Assembly: GCA_910592205.1 (NCBI GenBank)
Contig: CAJVPJ010000008.1
Span: 1 to 64,000, forward strand
Source: Paraglomus occultum
Lineage: Eukaryota; Glomeromycota; Glomeromycetes; Paraglomerales; Paraglomeraceae
DNA: 64,000 bases
Direction of reading: 5' to 3'
Positions 1 to 10,709 of the stretch are shown piece by piece. Positions within the stretch are counted from its first letter, which is position 1; each line of letters opens with the position of its first letter. The notes under the pieces are model-generated. The model saw only the letters and a program-made list of their open reading frames with translations. It had not been told where the DNA came from and did not search any database. The translations under genes were made by a program, and so were the position numbers.

Positions 1-3
1 GTT

Positions 4-1042
4 CTATACCTCGTCAACGGCTTCCTCATATTCTACTGGAGGTTCTGGACCATCTTGCATATTTGCATTGATATATACGTTTGATTCAATCATTCGCGTC
101 GTCTCAACTGGATATTTCGTCTGGGGGAAATATACTGTCTCATCTGCATCCGCTGCCTCGGCCGGGTATGATTTCTCAGTTGTGTACGTTGTCTGAGTTT
201 GGGAGTATGTCGTCTCAACCGTGTAATTGGTCTCAGTTGGAGGGTACTCTGGCTGAGACGGTGGTGGATAATACTGTGAATAGTGTTGCTCTGTCTGTTG
301 TTGTGTTTGCTGAAAACTGGGGTACGAATATTGTGAAGAATACTGAGCAGGTGGATAGGGTGGGGGATAATTTTCTTGTTGTTGTCGTTGAGTGGGTATC
401 TGTGGGAGCGCTCTGCTCTGATATGGGGGTTGAGTAACTGATCGTGACTTTGGTGACTGATCATATCCTGTATTCGACTGTGGCTGAGGGGACGATGCAT
501 ATGGTGAATATGTTGGTGCTGGGGTTGATGTGAAATCCATGTATGGCTGTGGCATTTGCGGGAATGACTGATACGGTGGTTGATACGAATCTGATTGATA
601 TGACGGTTGATAGGAAGATTGTGTCTGTGGTGGATACGAAGGTTGCGATGGATACGAAGGTTGCGATGGATATGAAGGTTGCGATGGATATGAAGGTTGC
701 GATGGATATGACGTTTGCGGTGGATATGCTGTTTGTGAAGGATATGAGTGCTGCGACTGTTGTTGAGGAATGAATTGAAGCTGATCCTGTGACTTTGAAC
801 TGAACGAAGAATGAGCAGAAGGTGCTGCAAACGAGGAAGGCCTCGTCTGCGGGCGTAGCGAAGTCGGAAGGTGCTGGCTGCTTTGAGAAGGCGATGAAAT
901 CGAACCTGGGCGAGGTGGCGTAGGAGGTGGCACCTGACTACCATGAGTATTCCCTGATTGTCGACGAGGCGGAGTAGGAGGCGGCACTTGGCTTTTTTGA
1001 GGAGGGGAGCGAGGTGGTGTTGACAACGAATGTCGTACATTA

Positions 1043-1073
<31 letters not shown>

Positions 1074-2431
1074 GCTGCTGCTGCTGCTGCTGTTGTTGTT
1101 GTTGTTGTTGTTCATATCTACTGAATGCAGTATCTGTAAGTGTTTGTCTACGTGGACCCAATATTGATGATCTATTTTGTGGAGGAGTGCCTCCATCCCT
1201 TCTCGACAATAATGAAGGGAGAACTTCATTGGACTGCTTTAAAGCTAGATTAGGATTAAATTTTAACATAGCCGCCATTATGTCAGAAACGGTCCTTGTC
1301 TCTACCGATTTCCAATTGGTATATGCTTCATCCGAATCAAAATCCTCCCTTTTAGCAGTGAATGGCGAGCCACGATTTACGTGGTTGATGAAAACTCTTA
1401 GATCTTCAAGAGCTGCCTTATATTGGTTCGTGAAAATAAATAGAAATGTAATAGCGTAGATACGATTAAGTCAAATACCAATAAAAATGTAATTCAATCA
1501 AGTACAAAGTATGCTAATTAGCAACAAACAAGCAAACCCCCCACTCTCAAATATTCATAAGAAAATGTCCTACTTGTTCAGTGCATTGCCTCTTTATTGC
1601 ATTGATGTCCTTTTGTATTTGATTAGCAGGCACATTGAACATTGCCTGTACTATTTTAACCATTGCCATATCATCTGCATTGGAGCTAGTGACATTAGTG
1701 TTGACCACTTTATTCGATTTAGCGCCGCCAATTTTATTCTTATACGAATTCAGTTTAGCCATCAATTCAGCATTAGCAATTCCCGCACATTCCCTGGACT
1801 GTAAGGCTTCCTCCAATAACCCGACAAATATACCAACATGTTCTGTCAATTTGTCCTGCCATGTTATCGGTGGCTCAAAGGATGCCTTCTTGAGCTCCAC
1901 CTGGGCAGTCTGGAGATAAATCAAAACCAAATCCTCAATCTTACTATTAGACTTTAATTGTTTCTGAAATGCGGGTCGCGAAAGGGCATCATAGAATATG
2001 CTAATTTCCGTCTTTAAATATGGTTCCCGAAAAACTGGATTTGGGTCACGTCCGTCAATTATATTTTTTAGTCTTGTCTGTAAGGCCTTGATTAACTCTT
2101 TCGGAATTCTCTGGCGGCCTTTTTTTTCTTCCTTAAGAAATTCTCCTAGCTGAGATAGACCATGAGTCACAGAACTGTGTAGTTGATCCAGGTGACTTAT
2201 CTTTTCTTTGTTAACTGAGTATCTTTTGCTATTAGGATCACCATGCGACTCTGGTGCTGAGGGAACTGCTTTAGGTTGCGTCAAAGAAGTTAAGTACGCA
2301 ACTCGCAACGCATACTGGTAGATCAGGTCTTCAGTAATCACATTATTTCCACCGCTCCCTGACATGCGCTGTGACTTTCTCTTCCCGGAAGAGCCATAAC
2401 TTCTTCTAAGCGAACTGGACCCACTCTCCAT
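4..2431 (-). CDS. Ync13/Munc13-like N-terminal domain protein with Q/P-rich tail
   Basis: Two exons join in phase 0: 2431..1574 and 1416..4 (donor GTAGGA, acceptor ATAAG), giving about 756 aa. Residues ~30-380 form a conserved helical region. It begins with a VITEDLIYQYALRVAYL segment, continues with GRQRIPKELIKAL and ends with REDFDSDEAY..W just before a NPNLAL motif. This order resembles, from memory, the N-terminal region of fungal Munc13/Ync13-type C2-domain proteins that act in vesicle tethering at sites of cell-wall growth. The remainder is low complexity: a Q run of about 22, PPPTPPR motifs (possible SH3 ligands), then hexapeptide YPSQPS repeats and a Y/P/Q/T-rich end. No C2 or MHD domain is visible before the stop at 4-6, which is odd for that family. 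Alternative splicing past the window edge cannot be excluded. The gene structure is well supported; the family name is moderate. Confidence 0.6.
605..735 (-). repeat. 18-bp coding minisatellite (YPSQPS)
   Basis: About six head-to-tail 18-bp units encode a hexapeptide YPSQPS-type repeat in the proline/glutamine-rich tail. The units are nearly identical at nucleotide level, which implies recent duplication or gene conversion. Further, more diverged units (YPPQTS, YQSDSYQP) lie on either side. Confidence 0.85.
1044..1112 (-). repeat. CAA/CAG polyglutamine microsatellite
   Basis: A (TTG/CTG)n tract on the plus strand reads as about 22 glutamines in the minus-strand gene. The mix of CAA and CAG codons suggests an old tract, but it is a likely site of length polymorphism. 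Confidence 0.95.
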
Positions 2432-2630
2432 AGAGACTGGTTAACCCTTCCTACTTCAAAAAAGCGAGTAAACATAGTTATATTTTCATGTCACGCGACT
2501 CTTACTATAAATAGATAGCTGAGTGGCGTAAATACAACAATATAAAATTGTGTAAATTGCGGGGAACAATTAGATAATAAATAGTTTATTAATAATGTTT
2601 CCATAGTTATAGAATAAATACATAAGGAAT

Positions 2631-3290
2631 TTACAATTTTCTTCTATAAAGTTTCAATAGACTAATCATCTCCGGATGATTATTCCTCTCTGCCGTTTTC
2701 ATACAATCATCGTCTACTGGAGCGCCAGCTTCAATTAATCTCTTTACAATCTTAATGTTTTTCCCTTTGACTGCATATATCAGAGCAAGGTTATCTTTAA
2801 CTGCAGCTTTGGCTTTATATTGGAGTAATAGCTCAACCATGTCCAGACAACCCAATTGAGCAGACTTTATAATCGGATAGTTGTTGTGATCGGTAGAAGA
2901 TCCACCCCGCTTAAGTAAAATCTTTACGAGTTCGTAATTCTTTTGATCCGGCACTTGGAAAAGAGATTGTGGAATGGGCCGTTTAGAGAATGATAACGGT
3001 TTAGGCTGTTCGCCGTTCGCTTTTAATTCCAATTGATAGCTAGCGTCCAATTGGAAAAGAATGTCTTTGTTGAAGAAGCGTCGGCGTAATCCTCGATAAA
3101 AGGCCAGCTCATGATTGTACTCATATTTGTGAAGTAGCCAGGCTGTCTTGACGCTGGTCTGACAGTTAGCTGCATTGTAAAAAGTCCAAGAGACCAGCGG
3201 GAAGTGATGGTTGCCGGATAAAATAAAAATTTGTTGAAGGACTTCGGCTGGAAGCTGTTCTATAGAAGTAGAATTATGATAATTGAGCAT
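2631..3290 (-). CDS. F-box and ankyrin-repeat protein
   Basis: Single-exon ORF of 219 aa. Residues ~10-45 carry an F-box-like motif (EQLPAEVLQQIFILSG followed by a PLVSWTF segment), the part that would bind Skp1 in an SCF ubiquitin ligase. Residues ~115-215 hold three to four ankyrin repeats, with segments such as NYELVKILLKRGG, GCLDMVELLLQYKA and NIKIVKRLIEAGAPVD, which probably bind the substrate. F-box/ankyrin proteins of this build are common in fungi. The start is the first ATG and no intron is needed. The substrate is unknown. The next gene starts about 260 bases away on the other strand, so the two may share a promoter region. Confidence 0.75.
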   Translation of the reverse strand: MLNYHNSTSIEQLPAEVLQQIFILSGNHHFPLVSWTFYNAANCQTSVKTAWLLHKYEYNHELAFYRGLRRRFFNKDILFQLDASYQLELKANGEQPKPLSFSKRPIPQSLFQVPDQKNYELVKILLKRGGSSTDHNNYPIIKSAQLGCLDMVELLLQYKAKAAVKDNLALIYAVKGKNIKIVKRLIEAGAPVDDDCMKTAERNNHPEMISLLKLYRRKL

Positions 3291-3546
3291 CTTGAGCCAT
3301 CGCTCATGTAGGTGTAAAATTGAAAGGAAGCTTCGTCGATTTGCAAACTATAAACTTGGATTGGCTGAGAAAATGATCGGCGACGCAATAAGGCAAGGAA
3401 GAAGGGTAAAAAGTCAGAAAACTCCGGTTGGTGGACAGCAGACAAAATTACCGTGATAATAATGACATTAATTAATTCAAATTTCTCTGTGTCACATGCA
3501 TTGATTGTAAATCCATGTCATCTACTTAGCATTAGATTCATTTGCA

Positions 3547-4164
3547 ATGTTTCTCGGCGGATCACGAATACTTGTAGCCAGTCACCAACGTTTTGTCTTC
3601 ACTGCGCTACCGGTTTACCGTAAATTCCATGTCTCAGTTGCGGCCTTAAAATTATCACCATTTGATCCAAACGCGGACGTCCCTATCCAACCACAGGCTG
3701 AACCAACTCCTTCGGACAATCCTCAACAGGACCCTCGCTTACTACATGAGGACCCTTACTTCCAACATATGGTCAACATAATAATGCGTGATGGCAAGAA
3801 AGCCCGTACACAGAGGATAGTTTCAGATGCGCTAGTCTACATCCGAACTGAAACTAATTCAGACCCATTGCTCGTCCTAAAAGAAGCAATTATTAAAGCA
3901 TCTCCAACAGTGAAGTTGTATAATAAAAAGAAAGGAGCAAAGGCTGTACAAGTACCAACACCGTTGAATGACAGACAGAAGGCGTTTAGGGCTATAAAAT
4001 GGATAATAGATGCGTCGGATAAGAGACAGGATCATAGTTTTAGCGTTAGGTTGGCTCAAGAGATCTTGGCCATTGTGAATGGGAGTAGTTCAGTGTTGGC
4101 GAAGAGAGAACAATTACATCGGTTAGCAGTTACCTGTAGAGCAAATTTGCCTATTAAATGGTGA
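3547..4164 (+). CDS. RSM7: mitochondrial small-subunit ribosomal protein uS7m
   Basis: Uninterrupted ORF of 205 aa. The first ~45 residues are basic, with R/H/F and hydroxylated residues and few acids, as expected of a mitochondrial presequence. The uS7 domain follows at residues ~70-205: a GKKARTQRIVSDAL helix, an ASPTVKLYNKKKGAKAVQVPTPL stretch split around the conserved VP..L core, and a C-terminal RLAQEIL...KREQLHRLA region that contacts the 16S-like rRNA. The protein organises the head of the mitoribosomal small subunit. The length fits fungal Rsm7-type proteins (~200-250 aa). Confidence 0.92.
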   Translation: MFLGGSRILVASHQRFVFTALPVYRKFHVSVAALKLSPFDPNADVPIQPQAEPTPSDNPQQDPRLLHEDPYFQHMVNIIMRDGKKARTQRIVSDALVYIRTETNSDPLLVLKEAIIKASPTVKLYNKKKGAKAVQVPTPLNDRQKAFRAIKWIIDASDKRQDHSFSVRLAQEILAIVNGSSSVLAKREQLHRLAVTCRANLPIKW

Positions 4165-4574
4165 TATTACTTGGGCAATTGTTTTATGCACTGGTTCAAT
4201 ATAGAAGTATGAAGTGGATCACTATTACCGTTAAGTTTTAGTCTGTGCGCGTGAAGGTTTGAATTGCCTGCGAATCGTTATTGACAGTCATTAAATAGTT
4301 ACTCCTTTCGATTAATTTTTGTCTAACTGTCTAATTGCGAATGCCTAAACCGTGACATGAGCAAATGAGCAAATGATTCGAACTGTGTAGACGTTTCACG
4401 AGTCTCCAGAAAACCATCGGAATGTGCTGTATAGTAGCGGTTCCTTTTTCCAAATCTAATATCTTCTCTTAAAATAAATGAACAAATTGATTATTATTAC
4501 TAGATAATCGAGCAGACATAGATCAAAAATTATCCGCGAAGCTTGCCCTTAATACCGATACAGGTTACACTACA
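4165..4574. other. intergenic, no gene seen
   Basis: Sequence between RSM7 and a small MITE. It is AT-rich, with stops in all frames and no recognisable RNA gene or conserved motif. Confidence 0.5.
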
Positions 4575-4780
4575 CAGTACAAGTGAAACTCGATATAAGA
4601 AGCTCTTGATACAAGAAACACTAATTAAAATTTGATATAAGAAAGTTGAGCTGAAAAACAGTCTATATAAAATTATCTCTATATAAGAAAGTTACTAATA
4701 AACTCTCGGTATAAGAAGGATTCTAAAATTTTTTACTATGGTTCCCGATTACTTTCTTATGTCGAGAGCCACTTGTAGTT
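4575..4780. mobile_element. short inverted-repeat MITE (pogo/Tigger-like ends)
   Basis: The left end reads CAGTACAAGTG followed by an ACTCGATATAAGAA block. The right end, reverse complemented, reads TACAAGTGGCTCTCGACATAAGAA, so the two ends pair over about 24 bases with four mismatches. Inside are further TATAAGAA copies. The element is about 206 bp with no ORF. CAGT-type ends followed by a CTCGATATAA block are typical of pogo/Tigger-like non-autonomous elements. It lies about 220 bases upstream of the UDP-GlcNAc pyrophosphorylase start. Confidence 0.65.
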
Positions 4781-4997
4781 AAAAATTATGACACGCCCAT
4801 TCATCGATAGGGTCGGGTCTTATCTTTATAAGGAAAACGTTATCGTACGACTTGAGGAATTATAATGTACCATGCCAACGGGGCGAAATCCTGCGTAACA
4901 GGCACTTGTTTTACTGCATAACCGATATGAAGAACCCCCCACTTTACTCATTATATGATACGCATACTCCTCGCAACCATAGAAAGACACTAAAAAA

Positions 4998-6713
4998 ATG
5001 CCATTCAAAACTTCATCCGCCAGCAATCCTGTGCCGACTCAAGCACGCGTTGATGCTCTGAAAGCGAAATATGCAGCCGCTCAACAAGAGCAAGTCTTCA
5101 CCTTCTATGACTCGCTCTCGCCAGAAGAGCAAATGGCCCTATACGACCAACTTTCTAAATTAGATGTAGATCGTGTTAACCGCATTTACAAAAAGGCTGT
5201 TTCCAGTCTCGAATCCACCACCAATCTGAGCATATCTCCTCTTCCTAACGATTGTTTCGATTCGGTGTTGGACGCTACCGAATCGAAACAAAAAGAATGG
5301 GAATCGATCGGATTGAAATCGATTTCCGAGAATAAAGTTGCCGTGATTTTGATGGCTGGTGGACAAGGGACTAGACTGGGTTCATCGGCACCTAAAGGCT
5401 GCTACGATATCGGATTGCCATCACATAAATCACTGTTCCAGCTACAGGCTGAAAGAATTTTACGCTTACAAAAGATTGCCAAAGACACTACTGGTACGCA
5501 AGAAAAGGTGGTTATTCCCTGGTATGTTATGACGAGCGGGCCGACGAGGGCCGCGACAGAGGCATTTTTTCAAAGTCACGGATACTTTGGATTGGAAAAA
5601 GAAAATGTTATTGTCTTTGAGCAAGGTATGTAGTAGGTATTGTGGTTGTGGTCATTTCTACTTGAACTGTTTTGGAATGTAGTTTACGTATGGCTAACAT
5701 ACAAGCTTGGCACTTTTTTTCTCTACTGTAGGAATACTTCCGGCTCTCACAGACGATGGCAAAATTTTCTTAGAAACCAAATCCAAGGTGTCCAATCTTC
5801 TCTTATTTCTAGAGCTTTCCCTTATTTGCTTAAACTAACTTTATATCGATATGTATTTTACTTTTCGGATTCCCTGCTCTAGATCGCCGTGGCACCAGAT
5901 GGCAATGGTGGTATCTACGCTGCCCTTCGTAATGAAAATGTTCTTACCGACCTCACCTCTCGTGATATTCTTTACGTACACGCATACTGCGTTGATAACT
6001 GTCTTGTTCGCGTAGCAGATCCTGTATTTATTGGTTATAGTATCTCGAAACATGCTGACTGTGGTGCTAAAGTTGTCAGAAAGGCCTATGCAGAAGAACC
6101 AGTTGGAGTGATAGCGTTGAAAGATGGTAAATTCAATGTAGTCGAGTATAGTGAATTTGATCCTACTTTAGCGGCTTTGACTAAAGCTAACGGCCAATTG
6201 GAATATGGGGCTGCAAATATTGCCAATCATTTCTATACGGTGGATTTTCTAAAAAGTGTCGAACGTTTTGAGGGTGAATTGGAATATCACATTGCTAGGA
6301 AGAAGATCAAACATGTTGATTTAAAGACAGGAGAGCTGCAGTCACCAATGAAACCAAATGGTATGAAGATGGAATTATTTGTGTTCGACGTGTTTCCGTT
6401 CACGGAGCGTATGTCTGTTTTAGAGGTTGATCGCAAAGAGGAGTTTTCTCCATTGAAGAATGCACCAGGAACGGGAGTCGATGATCCGGATACTAGTAGA
6501 AGGGATATTATTAACCAGCATGTGGGGTTCGTAGAGAGAGCAGGAGGCGAAGTTGTACCTGGAGCTGGAGAGACACAGGATAAGTTGACTTTTGAGATAA
6601 GTCCCTTGGTTAGTTACGCCGGTGAAGGATTGGAGGATTTGAAAGGAAAAACTATCCGGACACCAGTAGTCATTGAGACTGTGAGCGATATCGAGAAACT
6701 TGTTGCTTTATAG
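4998..6713 (+). CDS. UAP1: UDP-N-acetylglucosamine pyrophosphorylase
   Basis: Three exons join in frame: 4998..5625, 5732..5787 and 5883..6713, giving 504 aa, the usual size. The enzyme makes UDP-GlcNAc from GlcNAc-1-phosphate and UTP in the cytosol, the last step before chitin, N-glycan and GPI-anchor synthesis. The uridylyltransferase signature LMAGGQGTRLGSSAPKG sits near residue 118 and holds the glycine-rich nucleotide loop and the PK lysine. Downstream are PWYVMTSGPT, VAPDGNGGIYAAL (across the exon 2/3 junction) and a VDNCLVRVADPVFIGY segment, all family hallmarks. The second exon is only 56 bases and is confirmed by the DDGKIFLETKSK motif it supplies. Confidence 0.95.
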
Positions 6714-7092
6714 ATGAATGGAATGTTTAATGCGAATTATGTTGACTCTAATCGTTTAGATTTTACACTTTCTGTGATATTTAATGTTACCAATAAAAAT
6801 CAAACAAGAATTCTAATCTTGACAGTCAGACATGCGTCTTTGTAGATGACCAAATTGCTTGTGAGCCAACAAGGGATTGATATCTTAAATAAAGACAGTA
6901 GTTGCCATGAGACTTTCCGAGTTGTTTCTTGCAAGTCAAACTTTATTGTAAAATTTCTGTGCCACTAATGATTCGATTTATTTTAATGCAGTATTTCCTC
7001 TATTTATATTGATATTCCCTTATCTGACTATCTAACCTCAACAAAATAATTGATATAGAATATATAGTACATGAGTATGAAATCTTCTCGAC

Positions 7093-9811
7093 TTACGATA
7101 ATAAGATAATCATAGGCCACATAAACAGAGGAATTATCAGATTATCATTCTGAAGAGAAAATGCCTCCAAAAGCGTGGATGCAACAGCAACAATAATGTA
7201 TGGAATCCATTGATTTGGACGCCCACTAAGCAACCCAACGAGATATCCTCCCAGTAAATCAACAATTAGAAATGCCAACGATCCCTCTATTGTTTTCACG
7301 GTACCTGACCATCTATGTTTACCAAACTTCTTTCCTATTATTGATGCCTACAGGGAATAGCAAAAAAAATTGGTATGGACATCAATTTTCGTTGCCGATA
7401 ACCAAGTCTAGAGAGAGAGAGTAACCCTTACCATAGCATCACCAAGTCCAAGAGTAATTATTCCTGATACTGAAGCAATAGGTGAATTTCTAAAAAAAAA
7501 CAATCAAATTAATAACTGTCAAACTCATTATTTCTTAAATTGTTCTATAGTATACTCACCCTTGCAGCCATACACATGCCGCACATCCGACTAATAAATA
7601 CATATGACTCAAAATACATGGACCTGAATCACGACTATCTACAAACTCACTCAGGAATATATGAAGTTTGGCACCGACGGGGTACACTGCAAAATATCTC
7701 AAATATTCACAATAGATAAAGGCAGAAACTGCAACACTAAAGGCGAGACTTATGAAATCGGGCTACAATGAATGTATAATGTTAGTCCTGCCGGCGTAAA
7801 GGCAAACCATTGTGTGAATCAGTAGATACGATAACTAACCTCGAGAAAATAGCCAGGTATAAACAACAAAACCGCCAATCCATGAAAATACTTTCTTTTG
7901 GTGTTTAACGAAAAACTTCGCCTCGAATATATCAAATTAATATACACCAGAATAGCTGCGACTACGGTGAAGATCCAGTAACACACAAGCATGATTCGTG
8001 TGGGTGACTCGATTACAAAGTTAATCACCCTGCAATGATATATAGTCTGTCAATCACTAATTATCGTATTAAAATGGTCCACTTTGACCCTGCTCCAGAA
8101 TTATTTGCCCCAATCTAACCTTCATTCCCTTACCAAAAATACGGATTCTCCTCAATCATCAGCTCGACCCACTGCCCGATGCCACTTACAATTACGAATA
8201 TGCTCCCCAAAAACACTACAAATCCTACAAATTTCTTCTCGTTTGCAACCACTCTAAAATGTTTGCTCCTCCAACTTGGCTGCTGGGCCAATCTGCGTGA
8301 TCTCATTAGTACCGGCGAGATCAATATACCAACGATAAGGACACCCAACATTAAGCCGATGTGAAATGGTATTATCGGAGAGCGAGGAATCCTTGCAAAC
8401 GCTGGAAGAGAAAGGAGGGGATACTACTAGGTAGGTGTTGGCAAATTTGAGTGAAATGTAAAAAAATCAGGGGGCGGGAAGTGTCATGATGGAAGACAAA
8501 AGTTACCTTCTTCAAAGTGAGAACTGATGCTTCAGTCGCGAGAAATGTTATAGATTGGGATACAATTGATAATTCACCAAGAGTGAAGCTCCGCTTTAAG
8601 ATTGTTGCAGCACAATATAATGTAGAATGGTAGATTATTTGGGAGAAGATAGCAATTGGCCACGGATATTCTAGGACGGCAATGAAAATTAGTTTGCGAA
8701 AAGTAATAATGCTAATTACAATCTGAGAATGTATCTAAAAACTTACTTCCAAATAACGGGAGTAACCCACTCTTTGACATTACCAGGTATACTAACGTTG
8801 ACAAAACGCTCATTGTTATAACGGATATGATTACATTTCTCCGCTGTGTATGAAACAATTTTGACATGATCATGTGAATCAGTATTCCATGTCCCATCAG
8901 AATAAATAACTCCAAATAGGCCTGAAAGAGCGCTATTAAACAGTAAATGCATGAACGCCTCAATATCATTCAAGCGAATTGTAATGCAATATCAACATAG
9001 AGCACACACAAACTATTTTGTCGTCGCCGTATGTTTTCCGAGCGTCTATTACTTTTGCCCCAGCTATAATAGGCATCAATAATACTGCATAAAATGAGCC
9101 GTCGTCAACGTCTAGTCTAATGGCAGAAGTATTTAGCAAATACATGATGAAAAAAGAAGCAAAGAACAAAATGCATATTATTGAATCGAGACCTGTAGCA
9201 TTTATTATCTGTTCCCCATAATTTGTGCGAATCTTCAACATGGCAAGGTAGATATATCGAATACACGATCCAAATTCCAACCCATAGCAACAGTAGATCT
9301 GCCATTGTAAAATAAGCAAATTTAGATAGCTAAAGAAAAGTAGTATTCCCAATAAGGGTCATTTTAACTATTAACGTCAAATCCACAAATTGCTTAATCT
9401 TGCTTTTCTTTTCCTAAACGTGTTTCATTCTACCAATTTTCGGCAAAAAGCTCCATTTGTTGCATGATGAAATCATCACAATTTTCCCCTCTTTTGTTGC
9501 ACGCCCCACCGTAAAAAATACGAAAACGCCTACTAACCTAAACCCTCAATTGTTCCCGCCTTACCATTCCCCAAAAATTGGAGAATCCTATAACTCATAA
9601 TCAGCGCCCCGGCAGACACAATCCCCCGCTCAACAGAACTAGCGTGTCCGTTACGCGCGACCTTCATTCTGCCGCCAACTCTGCCGCCAGCACCGACGGT
9701 CTCACCACCGCGCCTATGTTCGTCTTCAGAAGAAGCTGAAGAATCCGAAAGCGAAAAATGACTTCGCTTTCGTGGAGTCAAGAATAATGTTGGGCGTGCT
9801 GTTGGAGGCAA
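7093..9811 (-). CDS. SEC59: dolichol kinase
   Basis: Multi-exon gene on the minus strand. Exons that join in phase: 9014 (end of exon 2), 8921..8747, 8670..8507, 8423..8134, 8029..7840, 7762..7560, 7489..7432, 7347..7093. The product is a multi-span ER membrane kinase that uses CTP to phosphorylate dolichol for N-glycosylation, GPI and O-mannosylation. Key motifs: RSFTLGELSIVSQ, KRKYFHGLAVLLFIPG, CILSHMYLLVGCA, the nucleotide-binding LITLGLGDAMASIIGKKFGK (across exons 8/9) with HRWSG, and TIEGSLA...STLLEAF near the end. Exon 1 (9811..about 9538) encodes a Ser-rich, low-complexity leader before the first membrane segment. Its donor phases do not match the exon 2 acceptors near 9330 or 9290, so the N-terminus is uncertain. 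The rest is firm. Confidence 0.88.
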
Positions 9812-10709
9812 ACCGGTTTTGTGAAAAGTTTATGCGCCGATAAAATGGGCGCAAAAAAAATGCGTCGTGAAAGGGTAGCAATATTAATATCGTTAGCAAT
9901 TTAAGCAGGTGTAATAAGGTCTTGCCAACCAAATTGAAATATGATGATCATGTCATTAGGCATACTTAATACTAATACAGTAATAAAGCAACCAACTAGT
10001 TACTATTGGTCGAAATTTTTGGTAGTTATTTTAATTACCGATATTAGTATTAGTATCAACGTTGTCGAGCGTTTAATTTCTTTTGTAAGCTTTTTTGCCC
10101 GTTCAGCCGTTAAGACAACTACCGAAGACACACCAGCGCCGCAAATATATCTCGCTTGTGATGTATCCCATCATCATGCTCACAAAAATCATGTCATGTG
10201 AAGCGGTAAAGAAAAATGTATAAACCGATTATAAAAGCTACTGCGCCTAATAATAACAATGAACGCGAAATGCCGATGGTCAATATAAAAACTGTCATAT
10301 TTTCGGCAGAGAACTAGAAAGGATCACAAATGGCCAAAAAAAGAGCATTGCACCCGGCAGCATTCAATGTCAGTGCTCCTGAAAAAGAATGCAAATAACC
10401 AAAAGAAGGACCGGCAAGTCGGTCACAAAACCCCTAAACACTAATAAAGACGACAAAAGATTAAAAAATGGCCATTTCTGCTGCAGCAGAGTATGTATTT
10501 GCGCACGTGAAGAATGCGCGAAAACGCATTATTTGTGTTCCTTATTCAACTTGCAATAACGATACGCCGTTTACTGTACGTTGATTTTATTACATAATAA
10601 GTCAAGTGCTAAAGACGCTACACCAATGCTATTAGTATTAGTACCACTTAGTTGCTGAGTACAAAGAATTCATTTTTTACAATGACAATACTACCTATTA
10701 TTTATTCAA
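9812..10709. other. intergenic region between DOLK and T-box genes
   Basis: The DOLK promoter side adjoins the 3' side of the T-box gene. The short ORFs in this stretch (e.g. 9941..10201) have no recognisable domain and look like chance. No RNA gene was recognised. Confidence 0.5.

Noticed and set aside
81-773. Plus-strand ORFs opposite the Q/P-rich gene
   Set aside because: They are shadows of the repetitive minus-strand coding sequence; their repeats mirror the YPSQPS units.
9941-10201. 86-aa plus-strand ORF in the DOLK/T-box gap
   Set aside because: No recognisable domain, no flanking exons and chance-like composition.
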